64,000 bases of DNA from Ferrovum sp. JA12 (GTDB lineage: Bacteria; Pseudomonadota; Gammaproteobacteria; Burkholderiales; Ferrovaceae), in contig NZ_LJWX01000002.1 in NCBI RefSeq assembly GCF_001431705.1, positions 434,001-498,000 on the forward strand, read 5' to 3'. This document shows positions 19,997-28,845 of the stretch, piece by piece (within the stretch, counting starts at the first letter, position 1; every line of letters starts with the position of its first letter). Below the pieces are notes generated by a model that searched no databases, was not told where the DNA came from, and was given only the letters and a program-made list of their open reading frames with translations. A program made the position numbers and the translations under genes.

Positions 19997-19997
19997 A

Positions 19998-20330
19998 ATG
20001 TCTCATAGCGATTTACAACATGATGTACATCCACTGTCAGCAAAGTCTTATGTGGTCGGTTTTTCTCTATCCCTGTTGCTGACAGTGCTAGCCTTTGGTG
20101 CAGTGATGTCAGGGCTACTTAAGGGAATACCTGAGATTATTGCGGTGATTATTTGTGCGGTCATACAAATTTATGTGCAACTGCGTTATTTCTTGCACTT
20201 AGATGGCAGTTCAGAACAACGCTGGAATGTTATGTCCTTTGCTTATACAGTGGTTGTCATTGCCTTACTTGTGGTGGGTTCATTATGGATTATGTACAAC
20301 ATGCATAAACTCATGATGCCTGGTGCGTAA
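19998..20330 (+). CDS. cyoD: Cytochrome bo3 quinol oxidase subunit IV
   Basis: The 110-residue subunit IV has three membrane helices and the family's VQLRYFLHLDGSSEQRWN loop between the second and third. It assists CuB and heme assembly in subunit I. Its start lies 1 bp after the cyoC stop, indicating translational coupling. Confidence 0.96.
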   Translation: MSHSDLQHDVHPLSAKSYVVGFSLSLLLTVLAFGAVMSGLLKGIPEIIAVIICAVIQIYVQLRYFLHLDGSSEQRWNVMSFAYTVVVIALLVVGSLWIMYNMHKLMMPGA

Positions 20331-20339
20331 AGGAAAACA

Positions 20340-21299
20340 GTGATACTCAAAGATCTCATTAGCCTCACCAAGCCTGGCATCATCCTGGGTAATCTTGTAT
20401 CTGCTTCAGGGGCTTTCTTTCTGGGAACAGGGGGTGCACTCCATCCCTTGGCTTTTGTCATCACTTTAATCGGGTTGTCTTGTCTTATAGCTGGTGGATG
20501 TGTTTATAACAATTGTATAGACAGAGACATTGATGGATTGATGCAAAGAACCCAATCGCGTCCCTTGGTACAGGGCAGAATTTCTATAGTTTGGGCCCTG
20601 GCTTTAGCGACCTTATTAAGTCTCCTTGGCTTATTTTTGTTGTATAACGTGGGGGATACTCTGGGTCTTATTCTGGCTATTTTTGGTTTGTTTTCTTACG
20701 TGGTGTTTTATAGTTTATGGCTTAAGAGAACATGCTGGGGGACTTGGGGAGGAAGTATTTCTGGAGCCATGCCTCCTTTAATTGCCTATACTTGTGCTAC
20801 CCACCATTTGGATGTTACTGCGCTGCTGTTGTTCTTAATGTACTGTTTGTGGCAAATCCCTCATGCACAAGCCTTAGGAATTATGCATTTGAATGATTAC
20901 AGGCGAGCCAATATTCCCGTAGTATCCCCTGGTGAGTCAGGTATTGCACATATTAAGTCTATGACTCCTTGGTACGTATTAGGGTTATGTTTACTGAGTA
21001 TTTCCTTGTTCTTTATACACCGTGTAGGACTGTTTTATTTATTCAGTATTCTTCTGATGTCGACTCTTTGGATGCGGGCTAGTATTTTAAAGCGAGATGA
21101 ATTACCTCATCGCAGCTGGGCTAAAAAATCTTTTGTTTATTCGTTGTATATGGTCATGTTATTGAGTTTTATGATGTCCATTGATGTTAAGGAAGTATCC
21201 GGTCTTGATACGCCTCAAGTGGCACAAGTGAGTTCCTTCTCGTTAAAGGGGCATGAGTTGTGGCTTGCTTGGCTCAATGCTATGCCTGTGCAAAAATAA
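20340..21299 (+). CDS. cyoE: Heme O synthase (protoheme IX farnesyltransferase)
   Basis: This membrane prenyltransferase adds a farnesyl group to heme b to make the heme o needed by CyoB. At 319 residues it shows LTKPGIILGNLVSASGAF, the first Asp-rich motif NNCIDRDIDGLMQRTQSRPL, YSLWLKRTCWGTWGGSISGAMPP and the second polar motif MHLNDYRRANIPV. A C-terminal extension of about 25 residues past the last helix is unusual compared with E. coli CyoE (296). The start is a GTG at 20340 with AGGAAAA upstream. Last gene of the cyo operon. Confidence 0.95.
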   Translation: MILKDLISLTKPGIILGNLVSASGAFFLGTGGALHPLAFVITLIGLSCLIAGGCVYNNCIDRDIDGLMQRTQSRPLVQGRISIVWALALATLLSLLGLFLLYNVGDTLGLILAIFGLFSYVVFYSLWLKRTCWGTWGGSISGAMPPLIAYTCATHHLDVTALLLFLMYCLWQIPHAQALGIMHLNDYRRANIPVVSPGESGIAHIKSMTPWYVLGLCLLSISLFFIHRVGLFYLFSILLMSTLWMRASILKRDELPHRSWAKKSFVYSLYMVMLLSFMMSIDVKEVSGLDTPQVAQVSSFSLKGHELWLAWLNAMPVQK

Positions 21300-21348
21300 T
21301 TGTTATTATCGCGGAGTGATTCAATGACTCCTTTGGGTAATTGAGGTG

Positions 21349-21365
21349 ATGGGTTGCTGACCCAT
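21349..21365 (+). terminator. Weak hairpin after cyo operon
   Basis: atgggt/acccat arms around a 5-base loop lie about 50 bp after cyoE, with no clear T tract. The rest of the 370-bp gap to hupB is AT-rich; apart from this hairpin and the promoter at 21550 I see nothing in it. Confidence 0.35.
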
Positions 21366-21549
21366 TACTTGTAAAATTTATCATCAGTATTACCCTCAAG
21401 AATTTTATATTTTGTATAAGTAGAACTCCTTTCTCTAGGGTTGTAGGGTCTTTTAAGGATAAATTGTGGTATTTGGTGTATAAATACTATATGTTATTTG
21501 TGAAAATAAGGATTCATACGTATTTTAAGAGGGTTTTAAAAAATTTCAT

Positions 21550-21578
21550 TTGACAATCATTCAATACCCTTCTATAAA
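21550..21578 (+). promoter_or_regulatory. Sigma70-type promoter of hupB
   Basis: A perfect TTGACA (-35, 21550-21555) is followed after exactly 17 bp by TATAAA (21573-21578). Transcription would start about 80 bp upstream of the hupB GTG and could carry on into the two tRNA genes. Confidence 0.75.
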
Positions 21579-21669
21579 GTATCTTGTGCTTTTTTTTATG
21601 CACTTGAATAATTAATTGGCGAAGTTTTTATATTTATCTCTGAATTTTTAAATAAGAAGGGGACACCAG

Positions 21670-21942
21670 GTGAATAAGACAGAATTAATCGATCATATTG
21701 CTGATGCTGCAGATATCTCAAAAGCTGCCGCCGGACGCGCTCTAGATGGGGCTATTGCAGCTATCAGAACATCCTTGAAAAAAGGTGGTCAGGTGACTTT
21801 AGTGGGTTTTGGAACCTTTTATGTTGGTAAACGTGCTGCACGTACTGGACGTAATCCCCGCACCGGTGATGCCATTAAAATTAAAGCAGCAAAAGTTCCT
21901 AAGTTTAGGGCTGGTAAAGCGCTTAAAGATGCGTTAAACTAG
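21670..21942 (+). CDS. hupB: DNA-binding protein HU-beta
   Basis: A 90-residue nucleoid protein. It starts at GTG 21670 behind an AGAAGGGGA site and reads [21 protein letters not shown]. The beta-arm [19 protein letters not shown] carries the conserved Asn-Pro that intercalates in DNA. It is immediately followed by tRNA-Val and tRNA-Asp, the usual betaproteobacterial order. The lon protease gene that often precedes hupB is replaced here by the cyo operon. Confidence 0.97.
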   Translation: MNKTELIDHIADAADISKAAAGRALDGAIAAIRTSLKKGGQVTLVGFGTFYVGKRAARTGRNPRTGDAIKIKAAKVPKFRAGKALKDALN

Positions 21943-21953
21943 CAGACTTTGCT

Positions 21954-22029
21954 GGGTGCTTAGCTCAGTTGGTAGAGCGTCGCCCTTACAAGGCGAATGT
22001 CGGGGGTTCGAGCCCCTCAGCACCCACCA
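21954..22029 (+). tRNA. tRNA-Val(TAC)
   Basis: A 76-nt cloverleaf: acceptor gggtgct pairs with agcaccc, the anticodon loop cttacaa reads TAC, ggttcga forms the T loop, and CCA is encoded. It starts 11 bp after hupB and may be cotranscribed with it. Confidence 0.97.
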
Positions 22030-22041
22030 GCAATTTTATTA

Positions 22042-22118
22042 GGAGTGGTAGTTCAGTTGGTTAGAATACCGGCCTGTCACGCCGGGGGTCGCGGGTTCGA
22101 GTCCCGTCCACTCCGCCA
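22042..22118 (+). tRNA. tRNA-Asp(GTC)
   Basis: A 77-nt cloverleaf with acceptor ggagtgg/ccactcc, anticodon loop ctgtcac (GTC), discriminator G and encoded CCA. It lies 12 bp after tRNA-Val, in the same likely transcript. Confidence 0.97.
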
Positions 22119-22153
22119 CGAATTACCAAATGTTGAAAAACATGTTGTGATTC

Positions 22154-22185
22154 AAAAAAGCCTCACGAAAGTGGGGTTTTTTTTT
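22154..22185 (+). terminator. Rho-independent terminator after tRNA-Asp
   Basis: An A-rich flank, cctcac/gtgggg stem with a gaaa tetraloop, and a nine-T tract. It ends the hupB-tRNA-Val-tRNA-Asp transcript. Confidence 0.85.
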
Positions 22186-22264
22186 GTATAGATCCCTAGT
22201 ATGGGTAAGTATTCTCTGGTTCTTCTGCGTCAGCGAGTATAGGATCGATAAAAACAGCGATTCA

Positions 22265-22293
22265 TTGCGACTCCCTGTGGCAACCGTTATACT
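22265..22293 (+). promoter_or_regulatory. Probable promoter of ppiD
   Basis: TTGCGA (22265-22270) and TATACT (22288-22293) are 17 bp apart, about 45 bp upstream of the ppiD start codon and beyond the tRNA terminator. Confidence 0.55.
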
Positions 22294-22336
22294 GACAGAG
22301 TAAATTTTGATCATTAATTATTAGGTTAGGTACGTC

Positions 22337-24256
22337 ATGTTGTTGGAAAAATTCAGAGATTTGTCTCAAACTTGGGTAGCTAAATTATTACTGGTTCTGA
22401 TCATGGTTCCCTTTGCCTTGTTTGGGATTAACTATTATTTTAATCAAGGTTCTTCAGGGGCTGATGTGGTTGCTAAGGTTGCCGGACAATCTATTACTCT
22501 CTCTGAGTTTAATCAAACTTTAAAAAGCCAACTTGAACAAAGCCCAGACAATTCATCCGTTACAGACTCTCAACAGTTGCGATTTTCCGTATTGCAGGCC
22601 CTCTCTATTCGTCATGTGATGCAAGGCTATGCTGAGGATATTCATTTACAGGTGCCCAACCAATTATTAGCCAGTGACATTGCACAGATACCCTATTTCA
22701 TGGATAACGGACAGTTTTCACCAAAGAAATATGAAGCGCTATTACGGGATCGGGGCATGACGCCCGTTAGGTTTGAAAACGCTGTGCGAGCAGACTTGGC
22801 AGTGGGTTTAGTGAGAGATACCTTTAGCGCCACCCAATGGGTTCCCAATACTTCTGTGCTGGCTTTTATGCGGCTCACTGGGCAACAAAGAAGCTATGCA
22901 ACGGCTCAGTTAACGGTTAAAGATTTAGCGCAAATGCCCAGTGTGAGCGATAAAGAGGTGAGCGCGTATTACCAATCGCACAAAGAGCAATTCCAAGTGC
23001 CTGAACAGGTGAAACTGAATTATGTGGTGCTATCCATGGCGGACATCGTTAATCAGAGTCCGGTCACTAAAGAGGAAATCGAGCGCTTTTACAAGGATCC
23101 AGCTAATGCCCAGCGCTGGCAAACTAAAGAAAGTCGACGAGTGAGCCACATTCTCTTTAGCGTACCAAGCCATGCCAGTCAACAGATCAAAGAAACACAG
23201 CTGGAAAAAGCTAAAAAAACCGCCATCTATTTAAGAGCTCACATCAAAGAGTTTGCTCAGGTTGCCAAGAAAGAGTCTGATGACAGCGTTTCTGCTAAAC
23301 AGGGGGGGGATCTTGGTTTCTTTACGCAAGGAACTATGGTGGCACAATTTGACCGTGCCGCTTTTGCCTTAGCCCTCAATCAAGTTTCAGACCCTATTGA
23401 AACGCCCTATGGTTATCATATCCTCCTGGTAACAGCCATTAAACCGGGTAAAATTAAGTCTTTAGAGGAGGTTACCCCAGTTATTACGGCCGAGCTGAAA
23501 AAAGAACATGCACAAAAACATTTTGCAGAGATCGCAGATCAGTTCAGTAATATGGTTTATGAGCAGTCCACCTCCCTTAACCCCGTGGTCGATAAATTTA
23601 AACTCACCTTAGAAACCTCTCCTTGGCTGACGCCCTTTGGATCTAAGGATGCTTCAGCCTACCTTAACCAACCTAAATTCTTAAAAGCTATTTTTAACGC
23701 AGAGAGCATTAAGGATGGGCGAAATACCCAAGCCATAGAGGTGGCTCCCAATGTGTTGATTGCGGCACGTGTTATCAGTCATCAAAGCGCCCATGATCGG
23801 CCCTTAAGTGATCTTAAAACCACCATTCAAACTATGTTGGAACGCGAGGCTCAAGACAAAGCCTTAACTGAGCTAGGACAACACTCGGTGACTCTACTCA
23901 ATAAAGGGAAAGGGCAAGAAGTTGAAGTTAATTGGTCTAAAGAGCTGTCGCAAAGTCGTTCTGAGGCGATCAATCACTTACCGCAAGCGGTAGTCAGAGC
24001 CCTTTACTCAGCGCCCATTAATCATTTCCCCTATTACCTTGGTGTCCTAACAGATCAGGGCTATACATTGTTGCAGTTAAATGGTGTGCAATACCATGAC
24101 AATTTTAGCAACGAAAAAACGCAACAAATCAGTGCTGCTCTGGATAAAAATTATGCACAAGGAATTGTTGAGTCATTTATAGACGGGGTTGAAAGTAAGA
24201 AACCACTGCGTATTCTTAATCAATCGATTTTGAATACACAGTCGAATCCCTCCTAA
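22337..24256 (+). CDS. ppiD: Periplasmic folding factor PpiD (SurA_N/parvulin)
   Basis: A membrane-anchored chaperone for outer-membrane and secreted proteins leaving the Sec channel. The 639-residue protein has one N-terminal anchor (WVAKLLLVLIMVPFALFGI, residues 13-31). A SurA_N-type region follows (VAGQSITLSEFNQTLKSQL onward). One parvulin domain lies near 265-365, with RRVSHILFSV and GGDLGFFTQGTMV. A PpiD-like C-terminal region completes it. Parvulin catalytic residues are often degenerate in PpiD, so activity is uncertain. It follows the hupB-tRNA cluster and converges on fabI. Confidence 0.92.
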   Translation: MLLEKFRDLSQTWVAKLLLVLIMVPFALFGINYYFNQGSSGADVVAKVAGQSITLSEFNQTLKSQLEQSPDNSSVTDSQQLRFSVLQALSIRHVMQGYAEDIHLQVPNQLLASDIAQIPYFMDNGQFSPKKYEALLRDRGMTPVRFENAVRADLAVGLVRDTFSATQWVPNTSVLAFMRLTGQQRSYATAQLTVKDLAQMPSVSDKEVSAYYQSHKEQFQVPEQVKLNYVVLSMADIVNQSPVTKEEIERFYKDPANAQRWQTKESRRVSHILFSVPSHASQQIKETQLEKAKKTAIYLRAHIKEFAQVAKKESDDSVSAKQGGDLGFFTQGTMVAQFDRAAFALALNQVSDPIETPYGYHILLVTAIKPGKIKSLEEVTPVITAELKKEHAQKHFAEIADQFSNMVYEQSTSLNPVVDKFKLTLETSPWLTPFGSKDASAYLNQPKFLKAIFNAESIKDGRNTQAIEVAPNVLIAARVISHQSAHDRPLSDLKTTIQTMLEREAQDKALTELGQHSVTLLNKGKGQEVEVNWSKELSQSRSEAINHLPQAVVRALYSAPINHFPYYLGVLTDQGYTLLQLNGVQYHDNFSNEKTQQISAALDKNYAQGIVESFIDGVESKKPLRILNQSILNTQSNPS

Positions 24257-24265
24257 GACATTTTG

Positions 24266-25051
24266 TTATTCAACCATACCCGGTATGGTTGAGAAGAACC
24301 CAGCATCCACGTGAATCACTTCGCCGGTAATGCCAAGGGCAAGATCACTACTTAAAAAAGCAGCGGTATTGCCCACATCTTCAATGGTCACATTGCGTCT
24401 CATGGGTGCATGGGCTTCTACAAAATTCAATATTTTATTAAAGTCCCCAATACCGGCTGCGGCCAGTGTTTTAATGGGACCGGCTGAAATTGCGTTAACA
24501 CGAATTCCCTGGGGGCCAAGGCTTTGCGCCATATAGCGCACATTGGCCTCAAGACTGGCTTTAGCAAGTCCCATCACATTATAGTTAGTAATAGACTTTT
24601 CAGCACCAAGGTAGGAGAGGGTCACGAGTGATCCTTGCCGATTTTTCATGAGCGGTAAGCCCGCTTTGGCTAAGGCGGCGAAACTGTAGGAGCTAATATC
24701 ATGGGCAATACGGAAACTTTCACGGTTGACGTTCTCTAAGTAATTACCGGATAAAGATTCCCGCGGTGCAAAAGCAATGGAGTGGACAATCACATCGAGT
24801 CCGTCCCAATGCTCTCCTAGGGCGCTAAACATGTTGTCTATGTCTTGATCTTGAGCTACATCACAGGGAAGTACCATTGTGATGTTTAACTCTTTAGCAA
24901 GCTTTTCAACGCGCTCACGGACGGCATCCCCTTGATAGGTTAAGGCAATGTCAGCGCCCTCCCGTTGCATGGCCTTAGCGATGCCCCAGGCGATGGAGCG
25001 ATTACTTAATAAACCGGTGATTAAAACTTTTTTATTTTGTAGAAATCCCAT
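24266..25051 (-). CDS. fabI: Enoyl-ACP reductase (NADH)
   Basis: The last reductive step of fatty acid elongation and the target of triclosan-type inhibitors. The 261-residue protein begins [23 protein letters not shown]; an AAGGAGG site decides this start over an upstream ATG. The catalytic pair is in the family spacing: Tyr of [19 protein letters not shown] and the Lys six residues after it. [11 protein letters not shown] and [17 protein letters not shown] match E. coli FabI. The start codon is only 25 bp from that of the divergent ABC importer gene. Confidence 0.97.
   Translation of the reverse strand: MGFLQNKKVLITGLLSNRSIAWGIAKAMQREGADIALTYQGDAVRERVEKLAKELNITMVLPCDVAQDQDIDNMFSALGEHWDGLDVIVHSIAFAPRESLSGNYLENVNRESFRIAHDISSYSFAALAKAGLPLMKNRQGSLVTLSYLGAEKSITNYNVMGLAKASLEANVRYMAQSLGPQGIRVNAISAGPIKTLAAAGIGDFNKILNFVEAHAPMRRNVTIEDVGNTAAFLSSDLALGITGEVIHVDAGFFSTIPGMVE
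24270..24292. terminator. Hairpin between convergent ppiD and fabI
   Basis: A perfect 10-bp inverted repeat (tcaaccatac, 24270-24279; gtatggttga, 24283-24292) with a 3-base loop spans the last codons of fabI, 13 bp after the ppiD stop. It lacks a T tract on either strand but could slow transcription from both sides. Confidence 0.4.
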
Positions 25052-25076
25052 GTAACCTCCTTGTAAAATAGAGGCT

Positions 25077-26861
25077 ATGATAAACCATTTAAGACAATTA
25101 GTTACTAAGAGCAGTTTTTTCTTCCTAGGTATAGCTCTATACATCAACGCTTACCCAGCTCACTTGAAGGTATTTCATCTCTCCATGTCAGCGGCAGAAA
25201 CCGGTTTTGATCCAGTCATGACCTCTGACCTTAATACGGCAGCCATTGAAGAACAAATTTTTGAATCGCTCTTAACCTATGATTATTTAGCTCGGCCTGT
25301 TAAACTCGTGCCACGACTGGCCGCGCAAATGCCGCAAATTACCAATCAGGGTAAAACTTGGTTGTTTACCCTTAAAAAAGGCGTCATCTTTGCGCCGGAC
25401 CCAGTGTTTAAGAACCACAGGCGTGAAGTCAATGCGGCGGACGTGGCCTATACCATTAAACGTTTTATGGACCCTAAAAATCGATCGCCCTATAAGTTTT
25501 TGGTGGACCATAAAATTGTTGGCTTAAATGCCTTAGCTGATGCAGCGAAAAAAACAGGTCATTTTGATTATGATGCCCCAGTGGCTGGCTTAGAAATAGT
25601 GGGGCCTTATCAAATCAGAATCCATTTAACCGGTACGGATTACAATTTTGGTCATGCCATGGCGCAGCCTATGTTTGGTATTGTGGCCCGTGAAGTGATT
25701 GAGGCCTATCACGGTGATAGCGCCTCTCATCCCGTTGGTACAGGCCCTTATATGTTAGGCGAGTGGATTCGTTCAGCTTCCATGACCCTCGTCAAAAACC
25801 CCAATTACAGACATGAGCTATGGCACTTCACCTCCCAAGATCCTTTGGATCAACCCTTAATCAAAGAAATGACCGGAAAACCTATTCCGCAAATTGATAA
25901 AATTGATATTCAAATTGTTGAGGAGTCACAATCCGCTTATTTGAGTTTTTTAAAGGGGGAGCTTGATGTGTTGGGTGTACCCGGCCAATTTGCCCCTAAG
26001 GTACTGTCGGGTGATCAATTAAAACCGCAACTCAAGCGCCAAGGTATTCTATTGCAGCGTTTGGTGGATCCTTCCATTGCTTATTATTTTATTAATGTGC
26101 AAGACCCTATGCTAGGCGGGATGTCTTTATCGCGCATAGCCTTAAGACGTGCTATTTTAATGGCGTTGAATGACGATGAAATGATCCGTGTCATTTACAA
26201 GGGGCAAGCCTTTAGAGAAGCGTTCCCCATTCCTGAAGGGGTGGCGGGGCACGATGCCACTTATCAAAGCTTGATTAATTATAATCCCCGAGAAGCGAAC
26301 GATTTATTGGATAAAATGGGCTTTAGAAAAGATAAGGATGGTTATCGTCTAGAAGTTGATGGTAGCCCTCTCTACGTGAAATACACCACGAGTCTCACAT
26401 CGCAAGATCGCGATCTTGAAGAGATCATGAAGAAATCCTTAGATCGAATCGGTATTCGTTTTGTCAGTGAGAAACTTAAGTTCCCTGAAATTATTCGGGC
26501 CGAGCGATCCTGTCGGGTGGCTATGCGTTTATCGGCTTGGATTGCTGATTATCCGGATGGTGACAATTTTATGCAGCTTTGGTACGGTCCACATACTCAT
26601 GAAAACAATGCTTCCTGTTACCAGGATAGTGAGTGGGATAAAATCTATGAGAAAAGCGAGGCTTTACCTAATTCCCCTGAACGTGACCAACTTTATCGAC
26701 AACTTGCCCGTTTATTGGAAATTAATGGTGTCACCAAAGTGAGTACCAGCCATATTCGCAATGTGCTTATTCAACCTTGGGTCCTGGGCTACAAGGCTCA
26801 CCCCATATTGCCTTCCACGTGGTCCTATTTGGATATCAATAGCCAAGGGGATCATCACTAA
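25077..26861 (+). CDS. ABC importer solute-binding protein, family 5
   Basis: A 594-residue periplasmic binding protein of the oligopeptide/nickel group (SBP_bac_5). A signal peptide ([16 protein letters not shown]) is followed by [19 protein letters not shown], then [41 protein letters not shown] and [14 protein letters not shown], the standard SBP_bac_5 landmarks. An AGAGG precedes the ATG at 25077. The stop overlaps the permease start by one base. Substrate: probably peptides, by family and operon form only. Confidence 0.88.
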   Translation: MINHLRQLVTKSSFFFLGIALYINAYPAHLKVFHLSMSAAETGFDPVMTSDLNTAAIEEQIFESLLTYDYLARPVKLVPRLAAQMPQITNQGKTWLFTLKKGVIFAPDPVFKNHRREVNAADVAYTIKRFMDPKNRSPYKFLVDHKIVGLNALADAAKKTGHFDYDAPVAGLEIVGPYQIRIHLTGTDYNFGHAMAQPMFGIVAREVIEAYHGDSASHPVGTGPYMLGEWIRSASMTLVKNPNYRHELWHFTSQDPLDQPLIKEMTGKPIPQIDKIDIQIVEESQSAYLSFLKGELDVLGVPGQFAPKVLSGDQLKPQLKRQGILLQRLVDPSIAYYFINVQDPMLGGMSLSRIALRRAILMALNDDEMIRVIYKGQAFREAFPIPEGVAGHDATYQSLINYNPREANDLLDKMGFRKDKDGYRLEVDGSPLYVKYTTSLTSQDRDLEEIMKKSLDRIGIRFVSEKLKFPEIIRAERSCRVAMRLSAWIADYPDGDNFMQLWYGPHTHENNASCYQDSEWDKIYEKSEALPNSPERDQLYRQLARLLEINGVTKVSTSHIRNVLIQPWVLGYKAHPILPSTWSYLDINSQGDHH

Positions 26862-27799
26862 TGGCTGGCTTTATAGTCCGACGGGTACTGCAAATGATTC
26901 CCACTTTGTTGGGAGTCATACTGCTAGTTTTTTTTCTATTTAATGCGGTGGGAGGAGATCCTGCCTATATCCTCGCCGGTAAGATGGCCAGTGCTGAGGA
27001 TATTGCCAACATTCGCCATCAATTGGGTACAGATCAACCTGTATATATTCAGTTAGAGATTTTTATACGGCAAATCGTTACCGGTAACTTTGGCGACAGT
27101 TGGGCTACCCATGAAAGTGTTGCCCACATCTTTAAAACTCGTCTCACGCCCTCCTTGATTCTGCTCATTCCCATGATGATTATCGAAACTCTTACTGCCG
27201 TATGTTTGGCTTTATTGGTGTCGGTGTTAAGAGGCTCATTCATCGATCAATCCTTAATGGTGATCAGCACCGTGATGATGTCTATTAGTCTCTTGGTCTA
27301 TATCATCGTGGGTCAGTATCTTTTCGCTTCCATGTTAGGCTGGTTTCCCGTAAAGGGGTGGAGTGACTCTCTGTGGCGCGATATCACTGTTTATGCGCCA
27401 TTACCGATTTTATTAGGTCTCATGGTCAGTATCGCCCCCTCTTTGCGACTCTACCGCACTTTTATCCTCGATGAAATTAACCAAGACTATGTGAGAACTG
27501 CACGCGCTAAGGGATTAACTGAAACACGGGTATTGTTTACACATGTTCTTAAAAATGCCGCTATTCCAATTCTCACCAACTTATTGATGGGTTTACCGGG
27601 ATTGCTCACGGGAGCTTTTCTGTTAGAGCGTTTTTTTGCTATACCTGGCATTGGGCGAGAAATTATTTTAGCGGTGGAGAGAAGCGATTTTCCGATTATT
27701 AAGGCGGCCACCGTCTACGTGGCGGTGGCGACTATGTTGGCAAATTTATTAGCAGACATTCTCTACCGCTACCTTGATCCGCGAGTGAATTTAAAATGA
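26861..27799 (+). CDS. Peptide-type ABC transporter permease (OppB/DppB/YejB class)
   Basis: A 312-residue inner-membrane permease with about six helices. The N-terminus [20 protein letters not shown] is the OppB/DppB signature. The cytoplasmic EAA-type loop that docks the ATPase reads YVRTARAKGLTETRVLFTHVLKNA. It overlaps both neighbours (1 bp and 4 bp), so the operon is translationally coupled. Confidence 0.92.
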   Translation: MAGFIVRRVLQMIPTLLGVILLVFFLFNAVGGDPAYILAGKMASAEDIANIRHQLGTDQPVYIQLEIFIRQIVTGNFGDSWATHESVAHIFKTRLTPSLILLIPMMIIETLTAVCLALLVSVLRGSFIDQSLMVISTVMMSISLLVYIIVGQYLFASMLGWFPVKGWSDSLWRDITVYAPLPILLGLMVSIAPSLRLYRTFILDEINQDYVRTARAKGLTETRVLFTHVLKNAAIPILTNLLMGLPGLLTGAFLLERFFAIPGIGREIILAVERSDFPIIKAATVYVAVATMLANLLADILYRYLDPRVNLK

Positions 27800-28845
27800 G
27801 CGAACAACTCTCTTACCAGGCTTTTACCCCTAGTTTTTGGGGACTGGCACAGGCTCGTTTGCGTCGTGATGCAGTGGCTTTAACGGCTTTTACAATAGTG
27901 ATGCTATTTATTTTGATGAGTATTGCCTCTTATTTTGGTTTCATTGCCAAGCATTGGGGGGATGAGGTGGCTATTAATTACGCTCCGCCCAGTTGGATTG
28001 GCGCCTCGGAGAGTGAGCAGGGGGCAACGAGGCAGAGCCCAGCTCCTCCAGTACGCACTGCCATTAACCTCTACGGCCTCACAGACCCCTTATCGTCGAT
28101 CTTGGACCAATTAGAAGTAGCTCATCCTGAGGATTTAAAGAACGCCAATGATCAACAAAAATTGACTCATTTGTTCTTTGGCGCAGACAAATGGGGTAGG
28201 AGTGTGGCGTTAAAAACGATTAAGGGAAGTGAAACCTCAATTTTAGTGGGACTCATAGCTGCTTTAGTGGCCACTTTTATTGGCACCCTATTAGGTGCTT
28301 TAGCTGGCTACTTTGGGGGATGGGTGGATGATCTGCTTAACTGGTTTTATAACGTCTTTACGGCAATTCCCTATTTGTTATTAATCTTTGCTATTGCGGC
28401 GGTATTACATCAAAAAGGGGTGAGTACGATTATTTTAATTTTAGGTTCAACCGGCTGGACGGGAGTGTTTCGACTCGTTCGCGCAGAATATTTGAAGCAC
28501 GCCCAGCGTGAATATGTGCTGGCAGCCAAGGCCATGGGTGCCTCCCACACTCGACGCATGTTTATTCATATTCTGCCCAATACCTTGCATGTTGTTTTAG
28601 TTCAATTATCGATTAACGTGGTAGGTTTTATTAAATCAGAGGTGATTTTAAGCTTTCTGGGCTTTGGTGTCCCCGTGGAGGTGGTGTCCTGGGGTAGCAT
28701 GCTCAATGAAGCACAAAATGAATTGGTTTTAGGGATATGGTGGCAACTCCTCGCCGCTGGCCTCGCCATGGCCCTACTGGTCACCGCCTTTAGTGTATTA
28801 ACTGACGCCCTACGTGATGCATTGGACCCTAAGGTGGTGGCATAA
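27796..28845 (+). CDS. Peptide-type ABC transporter permease (OppC/DppC/YejE class)
   Basis: The 349-residue second permease has a long loop after the first helix (about residues 45-130) before the core helices, as in YejE-like proteins. FFGADKWGRSVALKTIKGS is the OppC start motif, and EYVLAAKAMGASHTRRMFIHIL is the ATPase-docking EAA loop. It follows the OppB-type gene with an ATGA overlap, and the ATPase gene starts directly after its stop. Confidence 0.92.
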   Translation: MSEQLSYQAFTPSFWGLAQARLRRDAVALTAFTIVMLFILMSIASYFGFIAKHWGDEVAINYAPPSWIGASESEQGATRQSPAPPVRTAINLYGLTDPLSSILDQLEVAHPEDLKNANDQQKLTHLFFGADKWGRSVALKTIKGSETSILVGLIAALVATFIGTLLGALAGYFGGWVDDLLNWFYNVFTAIPYLLLIFAIAAVLHQKGVSTIILILGSTGWTGVFRLVRAEYLKHAQREYVLAAKAMGASHTRRMFIHILPNTLHVVLVQLSINVVGFIKSEVILSFLGFGVPVEVVSWGSMLNEAQNELVLGIWWQLLAAGLAMALLVTAFSVLTDALRDALDPKVVA

